A stretch of DNA of 64,000 bases, from NCBI RefSeq assembly GCF_022808855.1, contig NZ_JAKZLF010000016.1:1-64000 (forward strand). Direction: 5' to 3'. The notes beneath the pieces are model-generated. The model was not told where the DNA came from. It ran no database searches and saw only the letters and a list, made by a program, of their open reading frames with translations. Positions within the stretch are counted from its first letter, which is position 1. Each line of letters begins with the position of its first letter. Shown here piece by piece: positions 36,371-46,928 of this stretch. This DNA comes from Anaeromyxobacter soli. GTDB taxonomy: Bacteria > Myxococcota > Myxococcia > Myxococcales > Anaeromyxobacteraceae. The translations under genes were made by a program, and so were the position numbers.

Positions 36371-36376
36371 TAGAAT
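36371..36376 (+). promoter_or_regulatory. -10 element (TAGAAT) of purL
   Basis: TAGAAT matches five of six consensus bases and sits exactly 10 bases before the purL ATG. The stretch TAGAATCCGCCGCCTCATG is nearly identical to the one before purF. TTGACG occurs at 36341 but the spacer would be 24, too long for a classical promoter. Confidence 0.45.
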
Positions 36377-36386
36377 CCGCCGCCTC

Positions 36387-38690
<2,304 letters not shown>

Positions 38691-38721
38691 AGACGAACCA
38701 GTCCGCGCTTGCACCCCGGGT

Positions 38722-38808
38722 CGCGGGGTCGGGTATGCTGCGACCCCGCGCGGCGGCGACCCGCGGCAGGACGCCCGGATCACGGGCGTCTCGACCCGGC
38801 GCCCGGGT
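38722..38808 (+). promoter_or_regulatory. three hairpins in the purL/PilZ-receiver intergenic region
   Basis: In the space between purL and the PilZ-receiver gene lie three perfect inverted repeats. 38722-38750 has 10-bp arms and a 9-base loop containing TATGCT. 38770-38790 has 8-bp arms and a 5-base loop. 38794-38808 has 6-bp arms and a CGC loop. The first may end purL or, because TATGCT is -10-like with TTGCAC 19 bases upstream, act as an operator. The other two would then lie in the leader of the next gene. Confidence 0.5.
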
Positions 38809-38839
38809 TGCAGGAGCGCCACGCCTCGACCCCGCACGG

Positions 38840-40318
38840 ATGAGCACCGCCGACCACCTCTGCATCTTCGAGCGCGCCACCGGCGAGCGGCTCCTCGCCG
38901 CCGAGCGCTTCGTGCTGGCGCTGCCGCAGCTCCTCGGCGCCGCCCTGGACGGCTGCGACCTCGGGCTCGACCCCTCCTCGCGCCGGCTGATCGTGCTCCT
39001 GCGCTTCTCGCCGGCCTCCGCGCCTCCCGGCGCGAGCGAGCGGCTCGCGTTCTGGGCCGCGCGCGCCGGGGGCCGCGCGAGCGACATCGGCCAGATCCCG
39101 CCCGGCGACCTCGACGAGCTGAAGACGCTCCTCGCCGCCTGCGAGCCCAGGCTCGCCGACGTCGCCGGCGCCGAGCTCTACCTCGCGACCGCCGCGTTCT
39201 TCACCGACGCCGGCGCGCCCGCGCTCCGGCGTCGGAGCCCCGGCGAGCGGCCCGCGCTCGTGCTCGACCTCGCCGGCGCGGCCGCCGCGGGCGCGAGCTA
39301 CGACCCCGCCGCCGCCGCGCTCTTCGTCCCCTCGCCGATGGCGCCGCCCCAGGGCGACGAGCTCGTCCTCGCCGTGCGCGTGCCGGGCCTCGCGCGCCAG
39401 GTGGAGGGCCGCGCCCGGGTCGCGGCCGTGCGCTCCCCGGCGGCGGCCACCTCCGGGGCGCCCGCCGGCTACACGCTCGCGGTCGAGCCCGCGCCGCCCG
39501 CCCTCGCCGCCGCGCTGGCCGCGCACGTCGCGCCGCCCGCGCCGTCGCAGTGGGAGATCTCGCGCTCCGCCCCGCGGCTCGAGCTCCACGCGCCGGTGAA
39601 GGTGCTCGGCCGGATCGCGCTCCGCCCGGCCGAGGCGGCCTCCGCCATCGCCTGCGCCACGCTCGCCTACGAGACCGGCGCCGAGCTCGAGCAGGACTTC
39701 GTGGAGAACCTCTCCCAGGGCGGAGCGTTCGTGCGCACCGCGAGCCCGGCGGCCGTGGGCGCGCCCGTCGCGCTCGCGATCCGGCTGCCGGACGGCGGCG
39801 ACCTCCACACCCGCGCCACCGTGGCCTACGTGAGCGACGAGGGCATGGGCGTGCGCTTCCAGCTCGAGCCCGCGGAGGAGGCGCGCCTCTACGCGGCCAT
39901 CGTCCAGCTCACCGCGAGGCCGCGCCGCGCGCTCGTGGTGGACGACGACGCGCTCCACCGCCGGATGCTGGGCGACGCGCTCGGGGCCCGCGGCTACGAG
40001 GTGGTGACCGCCGCCGACGGCGCGGAGGGCCTGCGGGCGCTCGCCGACGAGCTCCTCACCCTCGACCTGCTGCTCACCGACGCCTGCATGCCGGGGATGG
40101 ACGGCGAGGCGTTCGTCCGCACCATCCGCGAGGCCGGCGGCGAGACCGAGCTCGCGGTGGTCGCGGTGACCGGCCGCTCCGACCCCGAGCTCGCCCCCCG
40201 GCTCCGCGCCGCGGGCGCGGACGAGGTGCTCGAGAAGGCGCTCGGGGCGGAGCGGGTGGCGGAGGCGGCGGACGCGGTGCTCGAGCGGAAGCGGCTCACC
40301 ACGCGCACGAGCGGGTGA
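38840..40318 (+). CDS. PilZ-domain protein with C-terminal receiver
   Basis: A 492-residue signalling protein. The first 260 residues are an Ala/Pro-rich region of no recognised family with weak internal beta-strand pattern. A PilZ domain follows (about 236-357): RSAPR supplies the R-x3-R of the c-di-GMP site and ENLSQGG the second motif, with Asn in place of the usual Asp. The C-terminal receiver (about 362-480) has phosphoacceptor Asp in LLTDACMPGMDG and an LEKALG end segment. It could integrate c-di-GMP with a phosphorelay, for example in motility. A second, shorter PilZ-receiver gene lies at 52064. Its end overlaps the convergent lipoprotein gene by 23 bases. Confidence 0.85.
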   Translation: MSTADHLCIFERATGERLLAAERFVLALPQLLGAALDGCDLGLDPSSRRLIVLLRFSPASAPPGASERLAFWAARAGGRASDIGQIPPGDLDELKTLLAACEPRLADVAGAELYLATAAFFTDAGAPALRRRSPGERPALVLDLAGAAAAGASYDPAAAALFVPSPMAPPQGDELVLAVRVPGLARQVEGRARVAAVRSPAAATSGAPAGYTLAVEPAPPALAAALAAHVAPPAPSQWEISRSAPRLELHAPVKVLGRIALRPAEAASAIACATLAYETGAELEQDFVENLSQGGAFVRTASPAAVGAPVALAIRLPDGGDLHTRATVAYVSDEGMGVRFQLEPAEEARLYAAIVQLTARPRRALVVDDDALHRRMLGDALGARGYEVVTAADGAEGLRALADELLTLDLLLTDACMPGMDGEAFVRTIREAGGETELAVVAVTGRSDPELAPRLRAAGADEVLEKALGAERVAEAADAVLERKRLTTRTSG

Positions 40319-42134
40319 CCACGAAGGTGGCCGGAGTGCTCGCGGCCCCGTCGGTCGCGCTCATCGTGTAGGTGCGGCTGGTGCTCTCCGAGCACGTCCG
40401 ATCCGCGGCGAACGAGACCTCCAGGGCGCACTGAGAGGCGAGGCAGACCTGGGTCTGGCCCGTCTGGCTCACGGTCCACTCCACCGGATCACCGTCCGGA
40501 TCGGTCACGAAGTCCGTCACGGTCCCGCTGGCGCTCGAGACGGCGAGCTCGTTGACGAGGCACTGGCCGTACTCCCAGCGACAGCAGGTCGCGGTCTCGA
40601 CGCACTGGGCGCCGAGGCCGAAGGCGTTCTTCGTGAAGACGGGGGCACGGTTCTGGATCTGGATCTGCGCGACGCTCGCGACGGGAGCGGACTCCCAGGG
40701 GTCCCGGACCCGCTGCTGGATGTCGTGCGCGCCCACGAAGTTGCCGGCGACGGCGGCGACCGCCGAGGCGAGGGTGCACTGGATCACCACCATGCCGGAG
40801 GCGTCGAGGACGTAGCTCGGGCAGACCGCGTCCCCCGTCGGATCTCCCTGCGCCATGGGATCGCCGTCCGGATCCCGCCACTGGCTCAGCTTGGCGGAGG
40901 CGCGGTACTCCCCGGCCGCCGCGTCGTACACGTGCTGCGGGGACACGACCGTCGCGGCCCAGGCGACCTCTGGCGGCCGGTTGCCGATGACGACGGGCCA
41001 GGTCTCGCTCGTCTCGGCGCCGTTCACGTCGCGAACCGAGTACGTGATGGCCCGCTCGAGACCCTCGCCGCCGATGAGGAGGAGCGCGTCGGCCGGGGCG
41101 GTGTACGGCAGCTCGATGCTGAAGGCGGCGCGGTCGCCGAGGTCCTCGACCTGGAACGTCGCCGCGCCGTCGCCGACGTGATGCCCCGCGACGGTCCGCC
41201 CCTCGAGCGGGTCGCCGTCGGGATCCTCCGCCACGACGCCGATCGCGCCATGCGCGGAGAAGCGCGACGAGGCCGCGTCGAAGGCGTGGTTGAAGACGGG
41301 GATCGCCTCCGTCACCACCGGCGGCGCGTTCCCGATGCTGAGGCGCGTGGCCGCGACGCCGATCACGCCGGCCTCGTCCCGGGCCTCCACGCGCAGCACC
41401 CAGTCACCCGAGATGGCGGTGCCGTCCGTCTCGATGCGCACGGTCGGGCTGGGCGCGTCGGGCCCTGGCTCGAAGATCGCGCGCCGCTGGGCGTCGAGCG
41501 CGTGCCCCGCTGGCGGCTCGACCGTCCAGTGGAAGCTCGCGCCGGCGACGGCCGAGGTCGCGGAGAGCGCGACCGCGCCGCCGAGCTCGGTGACCGGCCG
41601 GCACGTGATCGGCTCGCCCTCGCACCGGTGGTCCACCGCGACGTCGGCGCCAGCGGTCACGAGGGGCGCGCCGGAGCGCGGGGCGACCTCCACGAGCGCG
41701 CTCGCGGGCGCGCTCTGGACGGAGAGCTCGTCCGCCACGACGAGCGAGATCTCGTAGCGCCCGGGGCAGGCGAACCGCACCGGGGTGGTGGCGGTGGTGC
41801 CCGCGACGACGGGAGGCTCGCACGGCGCGTCCACGGCGCGGACCGTCCACGCGTACGCGACGACCGCGTCCTCCGGCGCGTCCGGGTCCGAGCTGCGAGA
41901 GCCGTCGAGGGTGACCACGTCGTTCGCCTGGACCGCGCTCAGCGGGCTGATGCGCGCGAGCGGCGCCGCGTCGGCGACGCACGCGAACGCGAGGCACCGC
42001 GCGGCGGGCGGGCACGACTCGGTCGTGTCGCAGGTGATGGGGGCGGGCCCGCCCTGCGAGCAGGCGAGCGCGGTCGCGAGCGCGAGGGGAAGCGTGGCGT
42101 GGAGCGCGGGGACCGCTGTGCGGTGGGTCGGCAT
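40296..42134 (-). CDS. exported lipoprotein with PKD-like and DPDGDP repeats
   Basis: A 612-residue lipoprotein. The signal ends in LALATALAC (lipobox). A Cys-rich patch ITCDTTESCPPAARCLAFACV follows; its spacing resembles that in the divergent gene's lipoprotein. The body contains a PKD-like domain (DVVTLDGSRSSDPDAPEDAVVAYAWTV) and three DPDGDP segments (EDPDGDPLEG, WRDPDGDPMAQG, TDPDGDPVEW) typical of cadherin-like or PKD-type surface proteins. It ends with more Cys-rich strands (CVETATCCRWEYGQC). Probably on the outer surface; function unknown. The promoter at 42172-42199 drives it. Confidence 0.8.
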   Translation of the reverse strand: MPTHRTAVPALHATLPLALATALACSQGGPAPITCDTTESCPPAARCLAFACVADAAPLARISPLSAVQANDVVTLDGSRSSDPDAPEDAVVAYAWTVRAVDAPCEPPVVAGTTATTPVRFACPGRYEISLVVADELSVQSAPASALVEVAPRSGAPLVTAGADVAVDHRCEGEPITCRPVTELGGAVALSATSAVAGASFHWTVEPPAGHALDAQRRAIFEPGPDAPSPTVRIETDGTAISGDWVLRVEARDEAGVIGVAATRLSIGNAPPVVTEAIPVFNHAFDAASSRFSAHGAIGVVAEDPDGDPLEGRTVAGHHVGDGAATFQVEDLGDRAAFSIELPYTAPADALLLIGGEGLERAITYSVRDVNGAETSETWPVVIGNRPPEVAWAATVVSPQHVYDAAAGEYRASAKLSQWRDPDGDPMAQGDPTGDAVCPSYVLDASGMVVIQCTLASAVAAVAGNFVGAHDIQQRVRDPWESAPVASVAQIQIQNRAPVFTKNAFGLGAQCVETATCCRWEYGQCLVNELAVSSASGTVTDFVTDPDGDPVEWTVSQTGQTQVCLASQCALEVSFAADRTCSESTSRTYTMSATDGAASTPATFVVTRSCAW

Positions 42135-42171
42135 CTCTGTTCTCCGGAGAGCGTCGGCAGGAACGACGAAG

Positions 42172-42199
42172 AGTAAAGGTTCGCCGAGGGTGGGTTCAA
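42172..42199 (-). promoter_or_regulatory. sigma-70-like promoter of the PKD-type lipoprotein gene
   Basis: On the minus strand TTGAAC (42199-42194), a 16-base spacer, then TTTACT (42177-42172). CGGAG precedes the ATG, so this mRNA has a normal leader. Confidence 0.45.
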
Positions 42200-42358
42200 T
42201 CGAGGCGCACCAATGCGACGATCGTTCCAGCGCCTGCACCGCGTCCGGCGCGCTTCGTCGAGGGGCGAGGGTCCGCGGCGCGGCCGGTCCGGTCCGACAC
42301 GGGGACACAGGTGCGCCGACTCGCCGACGGGTCGCTGGTCACTCCCGGCGCACATCAC

Positions 42359-42387
42359 TTGCAGTCGCGGCGCGGCTGCTCGAAAAT
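42359..42387 (+). promoter_or_regulatory. sigma-70-like promoter of the envelope operon
   Basis: TTGCAG at 42359-42364, a 17-base spacer, then GAAAAT at 42382-42387. GGAGG follows 12 bases before the ATG at 42427, so the leader is conventional. Confidence 0.35.
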
Positions 42388-42426
42388 CCACGATCCGTCT
42401 CATCCACCCCGGAGGCACCGCCCGAC

Positions 42427-43077
42427 ATGGCTCTGTCCGGAGCGCTCACGCTGACCCTCGCGCTGCTCGCCGGCGCGAGCGGGGACCGCCTCCTCCTGTG
42501 CCGCCCGCGCGTGGGCGGGGACCCGGTGCTGGCGCGCGGAGACGCGATCGCCGAGGCCGCTCGCAAGGCCGGGAAGTTCCTCGACTACGGGGTCGCCTGC
42601 GAGGACGTCGCCGAGGGCGCCCGCGCCGCCCGCCGCGCCGGGCTCCCCTACGCGATCGCCGCCGGGGCCGAGGGGCGGGCGGAGGGGAGCCGCTACGTCC
42701 TCGTGCTCGCGGACGCGGCGAGCGAGACCGAGCGGGCGCGCCGCACGCTCGACGTGGCTCCGGGCGCGGACGCAGTGAAGCCGCTGCGGAACGCGCTTCG
42801 AGAGCTCGTCCGGACGCTGCCGCCCCCGCCCGGCCCGAGCCCGGCGCGCGTCGCCGCGTGGACGACCGTGGGGGCCGGTGTCGCCGCGGTGGCCGCCGGG
42901 ACCCTCCTCGCCTTCTCCGCACGCTCCGCGGCGGGCGAGGCGAACGCCGCCGGCGACCCGGCCTCCTACACGCGCTCGCGCCAGACCTGGGAAGACCGGC
43001 GCCGCTGGAGCGGCATCTCTTTCGCAGCAGGGGGCGCCGCGATCGCCGCCGGGCTCACCTGGCGCTTCGTCTTCTGA
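42427..43077 (+). CDS. exported protein with C-terminal two-helix membrane module
   Basis: A 216-residue protein, first in a three-gene operon. A signal peptide (MALSGALTLTLALLAGASG) is followed by about 110 residues with a CRP/CED pair of Cys. The C-terminal part (about 140-216) has a membrane helix (AAWTTVGAGVAAVAAGTLLAFSA), a polar loop with GDPASYTRSRQTWEDRR, and a second helix (GISFAAGGAAIAAGLTW) ending F-V-F. The third gene of the operon ends with the same arrangement. I do not recognise a named family. Confidence 0.7.
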   Translation: MALSGALTLTLALLAGASGDRLLLCRPRVGGDPVLARGDAIAEAARKAGKFLDYGVACEDVAEGARAARRAGLPYAIAAGAEGRAEGSRYVLVLADAASETERARRTLDVAPGADAVKPLRNALRELVRTLPPPPGPSPARVAAWTTVGAGVAAVAAGTLLAFSARSAAGEANAAGDPASYTRSRQTWEDRRRWSGISFAAGGAAIAAGLTWRFVF

Positions 43078-43088
43078 GGGGACATCCC

Positions 43089-44660
43089 ATGAGGCTCATC
43101 GTCATCTCCGCCGCGGCGCTGGCCCTCGCGTGCAGCTCGGTCGAGGACCGCGCCGCGTGCGCCACCAGCGCGGGCTGCCCGTCGGGCCAGTACTGCGCGC
43201 GGACCTCCGACGGGAGCGTCTGCTGGGCGGACGCGGTCCGGCCGGCGGTCTCCGTGGTCACCGCCTCGTGCGCGACGACCCCGTGCGTGCGCGATGGCGT
43301 CCTGCGGGTCGAGGCCACGGTCGCCGAGGACAAGGAGCTCGCGACCGTCGAGGCGGCGCTCGACCTCGACTCCGGGGCGCGCAAGGTCGCGATGACCGCG
43401 GCCGGAGGCCGCTGGGTCGCGGAGCTCCCTCTCCGCGACTGGCCCTTCGAGGCCTACGCGCGGCCGGTGGTCGCGAGCGTCGTCGCGCGCGACGGCGCCC
43501 GGAACGAGGGCAGCGCAGCGGCGGCGCCGGTGGAGGTGACGAGGTTGAGGTGGGTCTACGACGCCGGCGTGCCGATGAGTCCGGCGGCGGTCATGGATGA
43601 CGGGACGGTCGTCGTCGGGCTGTCGAGAACGGCGGAGCAACTCGTCGCGATTCATCCGGACGGAACGAGAGCGTGGGCAGCGACGGTGGGCACGGGTTTC
43701 ATCACCGCTCCTCCCACCGTCGGAACCGAGGCACTCTGGATCGGGAGCAACGACTTCTGGCTTCGCGGTGCTGCCCTCGACAGCGGTGGATCGCTGACCG
43801 GAGTCGGGGTGAACCTCGAGGGCGCCATACGCGGAGGAACGGCCATCGCGACGACGCTGGGGAAGGAATGGGCGTTCGCGGCCGCGATGTCGGGGCGGGT
43901 TGGAGCAACAAGCACGGTCGTCGGTGAGGACGCGAAGAGTGTTGCGACAAATGCCTACGTTTCAGGTGCCGTCATCGGTCGTGATGGTCGGGTTTGCGGG
44001 GCGACGTCGGGTGCTACATCAAGCTTGAGGTGCTTCGATTTTGATGGTGCGCTTGCCCAAGCGGGCGCCGCGGCCGTCGGCGTGAATGTCGTTGCTCCAC
44101 TTGCTGTCGATGCCCAGGGCGGCATCTGGAGCGGCTCGCAGGATGGCAAGCTGAATCGAAGTGTGTTCGCCGCTGGGGTTCTGGAGACGACGACGGTCGC
44201 GTCGCTCACGGCCTCGATCGGCGATTCGCCGATCGTCGCTGGAGACGGAGACGTCTTCGTGGGCGATGAAGCCGGATATCTCCGCCGTCTTTCGCCCGCT
44301 GGAGTGTCACGCTGGGCGGACGCTCCGAATCTGGGTGCGGCCGTACTCGCTCCGATGATGCTCCGCGGGGGCCCGTGCGCCGTCCTCGTGTCCACAAGAG
44401 GCGGGACCGTCCATGCGGTACGTGGTGATGGTTTGGAGGATTGGCGTGGCGTGCTCGCCGCCGGCACGGAGCTGCGCTCCCCCAACATCTACACGCCGCC
44501 CGGTCAGCCCGCGGGCGCGGTGATGAGCACCGCCTACGTGGCGGGGGCAGACGGGAAGCTGTACGCCGTGATCGTTGACGGCGAGCTCGACACCTCCGCG
44601 CCCTGGCCGAAGGCATTCCACGATCCGCGAAACACCAACAACGCGGGGACGCAGCCGTGA
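43089..44660 (+). CDS. exported lipoprotein with beta-propeller-like (PQQ-type) repeats
   Basis: A 523-residue lipoprotein: lipobox ALALACSS, then a Cys-rich patch (CATSAGCPSGQYCART...VCW) like that in the divergent PKD-type lipoprotein. Residues 60-150 look like an Ig-type domain. The rest carries repeats such as VSPAAVMDDGTVVVG, SPIVAGDGDVFVGDEAGYLRRLSPAGVSRW and STAYVAGADGKLYAVIVDGE, typical of PQQ/WD-type propellers. GC falls markedly in the region 43600-44450 (34/60 and 35/60 in the lines from 43921 and 43981, against roughly 70-80 % elsewhere) with no frame break. It follows the first gene by 11 bases and overlaps the next as GTGA. Confidence 0.78.
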   Translation: MRLIVISAAALALACSSVEDRAACATSAGCPSGQYCARTSDGSVCWADAVRPAVSVVTASCATTPCVRDGVLRVEATVAEDKELATVEAALDLDSGARKVAMTAAGGRWVAELPLRDWPFEAYARPVVASVVARDGARNEGSAAAAPVEVTRLRWVYDAGVPMSPAAVMDDGTVVVGLSRTAEQLVAIHPDGTRAWAATVGTGFITAPPTVGTEALWIGSNDFWLRGAALDSGGSLTGVGVNLEGAIRGGTAIATTLGKEWAFAAAMSGRVGATSTVVGEDAKSVATNAYVSGAVIGRDGRVCGATSGATSSLRCFDFDGALAQAGAAAVGVNVVAPLAVDAQGGIWSGSQDGKLNRSVFAAGVLETTTVASLTASIGDSPIVAGDGDVFVGDEAGYLRRLSPAGVSRWADAPNLGAAVLAPMMLRGGPCAVLVSTRGGTVHAVRGDGLEDWRGVLAAGTELRSPNIYTPPGQPAGAVMSTAYVAGADGKLYAVIVDGELDTSAPWPKAFHDPRNTNNAGTQP

Positions 44661-46381
44661 ACGTGCGCGGGGTCCTCGCCCTCGCCGGCGCCCTGTTCGC
44701 GCTCGGCGCGGGCGCCTCCGAGCGGCTCGGCGTCATCTCAGTCGCCGATCCGCCGGGCGGGCCGGACGCCGACCTGGCCGAGCTCGCGCACCAGCTCCGC
44801 GCGGCCTGCCGCGATCGCATCGGCGGCGTGGTGGACGTGCCGACCATGCGCGCCCGGCTCCTCGGCCAGGCGTCGAACGCCACCCTCTCCGAGCTCGACC
44901 GAGCCTACGGCGGCGCGCTCGCCGTGTACCAGAACGGCGAGTTCGAGAGCGCGGTGCGGACGCTCCGCGCCATCGTCGAGGACCTGGAGAGCCTCCCGGA
45001 GAGCGACGACGCCTACGCGCAGTGGACGCGGGCGCTGCTCCGCCTCGCCCACGCCGCCGCGACGATCGGGCTGGAGCGCGACGCCCAGGCCGCGCTCCTG
45101 AAGCTCGCGCGGATGGAGCCCACGCTCCAGCCGGATCCCGACCAGTACTCCCCGGGGTACCGGCGCAGGTTCGAGGAGGTGAAGGCGAAGGTCCGGGCGC
45201 TCCCGAAGCGCCGGCTGACCGTCCTCGCCGAGGGCGGGTCCGGTGTCGTCTACGTGAACGGTCGCAACATGGGGCCGGCACCCGTCGCCGTCTCGCTGCC
45301 CGCGGGCGCGTACCGGATCGGCGGCGCGGCGGACGCGTTGCGGGTCCCGAGCTTCACCGTCGACCTCGAGGCCGAGGATCGCACCGTGGTGCTCGACTTC
45401 GCCCTCGCCGACGCGATCCGCGTGAACGCGGGGCCGGGCCTCGCGCTCGCGCCCGAGCAGCGGGCTTACGGCATCATCCGCGGGGGTGCCTGGCTCGGCG
45501 TGGACAAGCTCGTGGTCGCGAGCCGCGTGGTGGAAGGCGGCGCCCAGTTCCTGCTCGGCTCCATCTACGACGTCCGTCGCGGGGCGCTCCTGCGCGAGGG
45601 GAGCGTCCGGATGGTGGCCGGCAGCGTGCCTGCGGTGAACCTCGGCGCGCTCGCGTCCTTCCTGCTCACCGGCCAGTCGTCGCGCGACGTGAAGGATCGC
45701 ACGCCCGACCTGCCTCGCCAGCCGCCCGCGCCGCTCATCGTCGCGTCTCCGGCGCCGGTGCCGGCTCCGTCGCCATCCGCAACGGCGCAGCCCGCTCCGC
45801 AGCCGGCGCCGGTCACGGCGTCCCAGCAGCCGAAACGGGCTGCCGCCGCGGCAGCGACGGCTGCGGGCAAGCCGGCCGCGCTCGAGGGCGGCAAGCCGCC
45901 ACCTGCGTCCCCATCGCCCGCTCGCACCGTGGCCGCGCTGGGGTCCGCGACGCCCGACCCGAAGGCCGCGCGGTCGACACCCGCTAGTGCCTCGCTCGCC
46001 TTCACTCCCCCGGCGATCTCGAGTGATTCGCCGGCCGCGGTCCTCACCCTCCGGCCGCGGCGCGCCGCCTGGATGCGCCCCACCGCGATCGCCTCGGGCG
46101 CGGCGGCCGTCGTGCTCGCCGCGGTCGCCGTCCAGCAAGGCCTCTCGGCCTCGGGTAAGTCGAGCGACGCGGACGCGATGGTCGTCGGCGATCCGCCGAC
46201 GTTCAAGTCTGGCGCGGACCCGGCGCGGTACTACGCGCTCAGGCGCGACGCCGACGCGGCGCAGCGGAACGCCTACGTCTCGGCGGGGTTCGGCGTCGCG
46301 CTCGCCGCCGCCGCCGGCGCGCTCGGCTGGATGTCCTGGGATCGGACCCCGGAGCCCGCCGTCGTCGCGTTCAGCTTCTGA
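44657..46381 (+). CDS. exported PEGA-like protein with C-terminal two-helix membrane module
   Basis: A 574-residue protein beginning with a signal peptide (MNVRGVLALAGALFALGAGASE). An alpha-helical TPR-like region covers about 80-170. A short beta domain near 195-245 (KRRLTVLAEGGSGVVYVNGRNMGPAPVAVSLPAG) matches the PEGA motif. A Pro/Ala-rich linker (about 350-460) follows. The last 90 residues have a helix, a polar loop with GADPARYYALRRDADAAQR, and a second helix ending in FSF, as in the first gene of this operon. GTG start overlaps the preceding stop. Probably part of an envelope complex; role unknown. Confidence 0.75.
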   Translation: MNVRGVLALAGALFALGAGASERLGVISVADPPGGPDADLAELAHQLRAACRDRIGGVVDVPTMRARLLGQASNATLSELDRAYGGALAVYQNGEFESAVRTLRAIVEDLESLPESDDAYAQWTRALLRLAHAAATIGLERDAQAALLKLARMEPTLQPDPDQYSPGYRRRFEEVKAKVRALPKRRLTVLAEGGSGVVYVNGRNMGPAPVAVSLPAGAYRIGGAADALRVPSFTVDLEAEDRTVVLDFALADAIRVNAGPGLALAPEQRAYGIIRGGAWLGVDKLVVASRVVEGGAQFLLGSIYDVRRGALLREGSVRMVAGSVPAVNLGALASFLLTGQSSRDVKDRTPDLPRQPPAPLIVASPAPVPAPSPSATAQPAPQPAPVTASQQPKRAAAAAATAAGKPAALEGGKPPPASPSPARTVAALGSATPDPKAARSTPASASLAFTPPAISSDSPAAVLTLRPRRAAWMRPTAIASGAAAVVLAAVAVQQGLSASGKSSDADAMVVGDPPTFKSGADPARYYALRRDADAAQRNAYVSAGFGVALAAAAGALGWMSWDRTPEPAVVAFSF

Positions 46382-46469
46382 CCCGCGTCCCGCCTGGCGC
46401 GCGCGGCCCGAGCGCGCTCGAGTTACAACGCCCGCCGCCGCGGCTCCGCCGCGCCCGGAGGAGCTCACC

Positions 46470-46928
46470 ATGGACCGCTACACCCAGACCTTCACCGTCC
46501 GCTGGGGCGACTGCGACATGAACGGCCACGTGCGGAACACGATGTACAGCGAGTACGCCATCGAGACGCGCATGGCGTACCTGACCGCGAACGGCTTCAG
46601 CTACGAGCACTTCGGGGAGCTGCACCTCGGCCCGGTGCTGCTCAGCGAGGAGATCGAGTACCTGCGCGAGATCCGCGCCGGCGAGACGGTCGCGGTGGAC
46701 TTCGTCCAGCTCGGCCTCTCGCCCGAGGGCGCGAAGTGGAAGCTCCGCCACGACCTCTGGAAGCCGAACGGCAAGCAGGCCGCGAGCATCATCGTCGCGG
46801 GCGGGTGGATGGATCTCCACACCCGCAAGCTCGTCCCCGCGCCCGCGGCGCTCGCCGAGGCGATGCGGCGCGTGCCCAGGGACCCGGCCTTCGAGGTCCT
46901 GCCCGCGCTCGGCTCCTCGCGGAGGTAG
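46470..46928 (+). CDS. acyl-CoA thioesterase, 4-hydroxybenzoyl-CoA thioesterase type
   Basis: A 152-residue hot-dog-fold protein that hydrolyses acyl-CoA esters; substrate unknown. The active segment RWGDCDMNGHVRNTMYSEY is the family's D-x-D-x-x-G-H-V-x-N...Y pattern, with the catalytic Asp in GDCD. The following EEIEYLREIRAGETVAVDF and KWKLRHDLW strands complete the fold. GGAGGAG precedes the ATG by seven bases, one of the best ribosome-binding sites in the window. Its stop directly abuts the stop of the convergent ceramidase-like gene. Confidence 0.9.
   Translation: MDRYTQTFTVRWGDCDMNGHVRNTMYSEYAIETRMAYLTANGFSYEHFGELHLGPVLLSEEIEYLREIRAGETVAVDFVQLGLSPEGAKWKLRHDLWKPNGKQAASIIVAGGWMDLHTRKLVPAPAALAEAMRRVPRDPAFEVLPALGSSRR

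Larger units (their letters stand above)
42135..42426. other. 292-base divergent intergenic region
   Basis: Holds the promoters of the minus-strand lipoprotein and the plus-strand three-gene operon, listed separately. No gene or stable RNA is apparent. Confidence 0.5.

Noticed and set aside
36341-36376. TTGACG at 36341 as the -35 box for TAGAAT at 36371
   Set aside because: The spacer would be 24 bases, well outside the 16-18 range.
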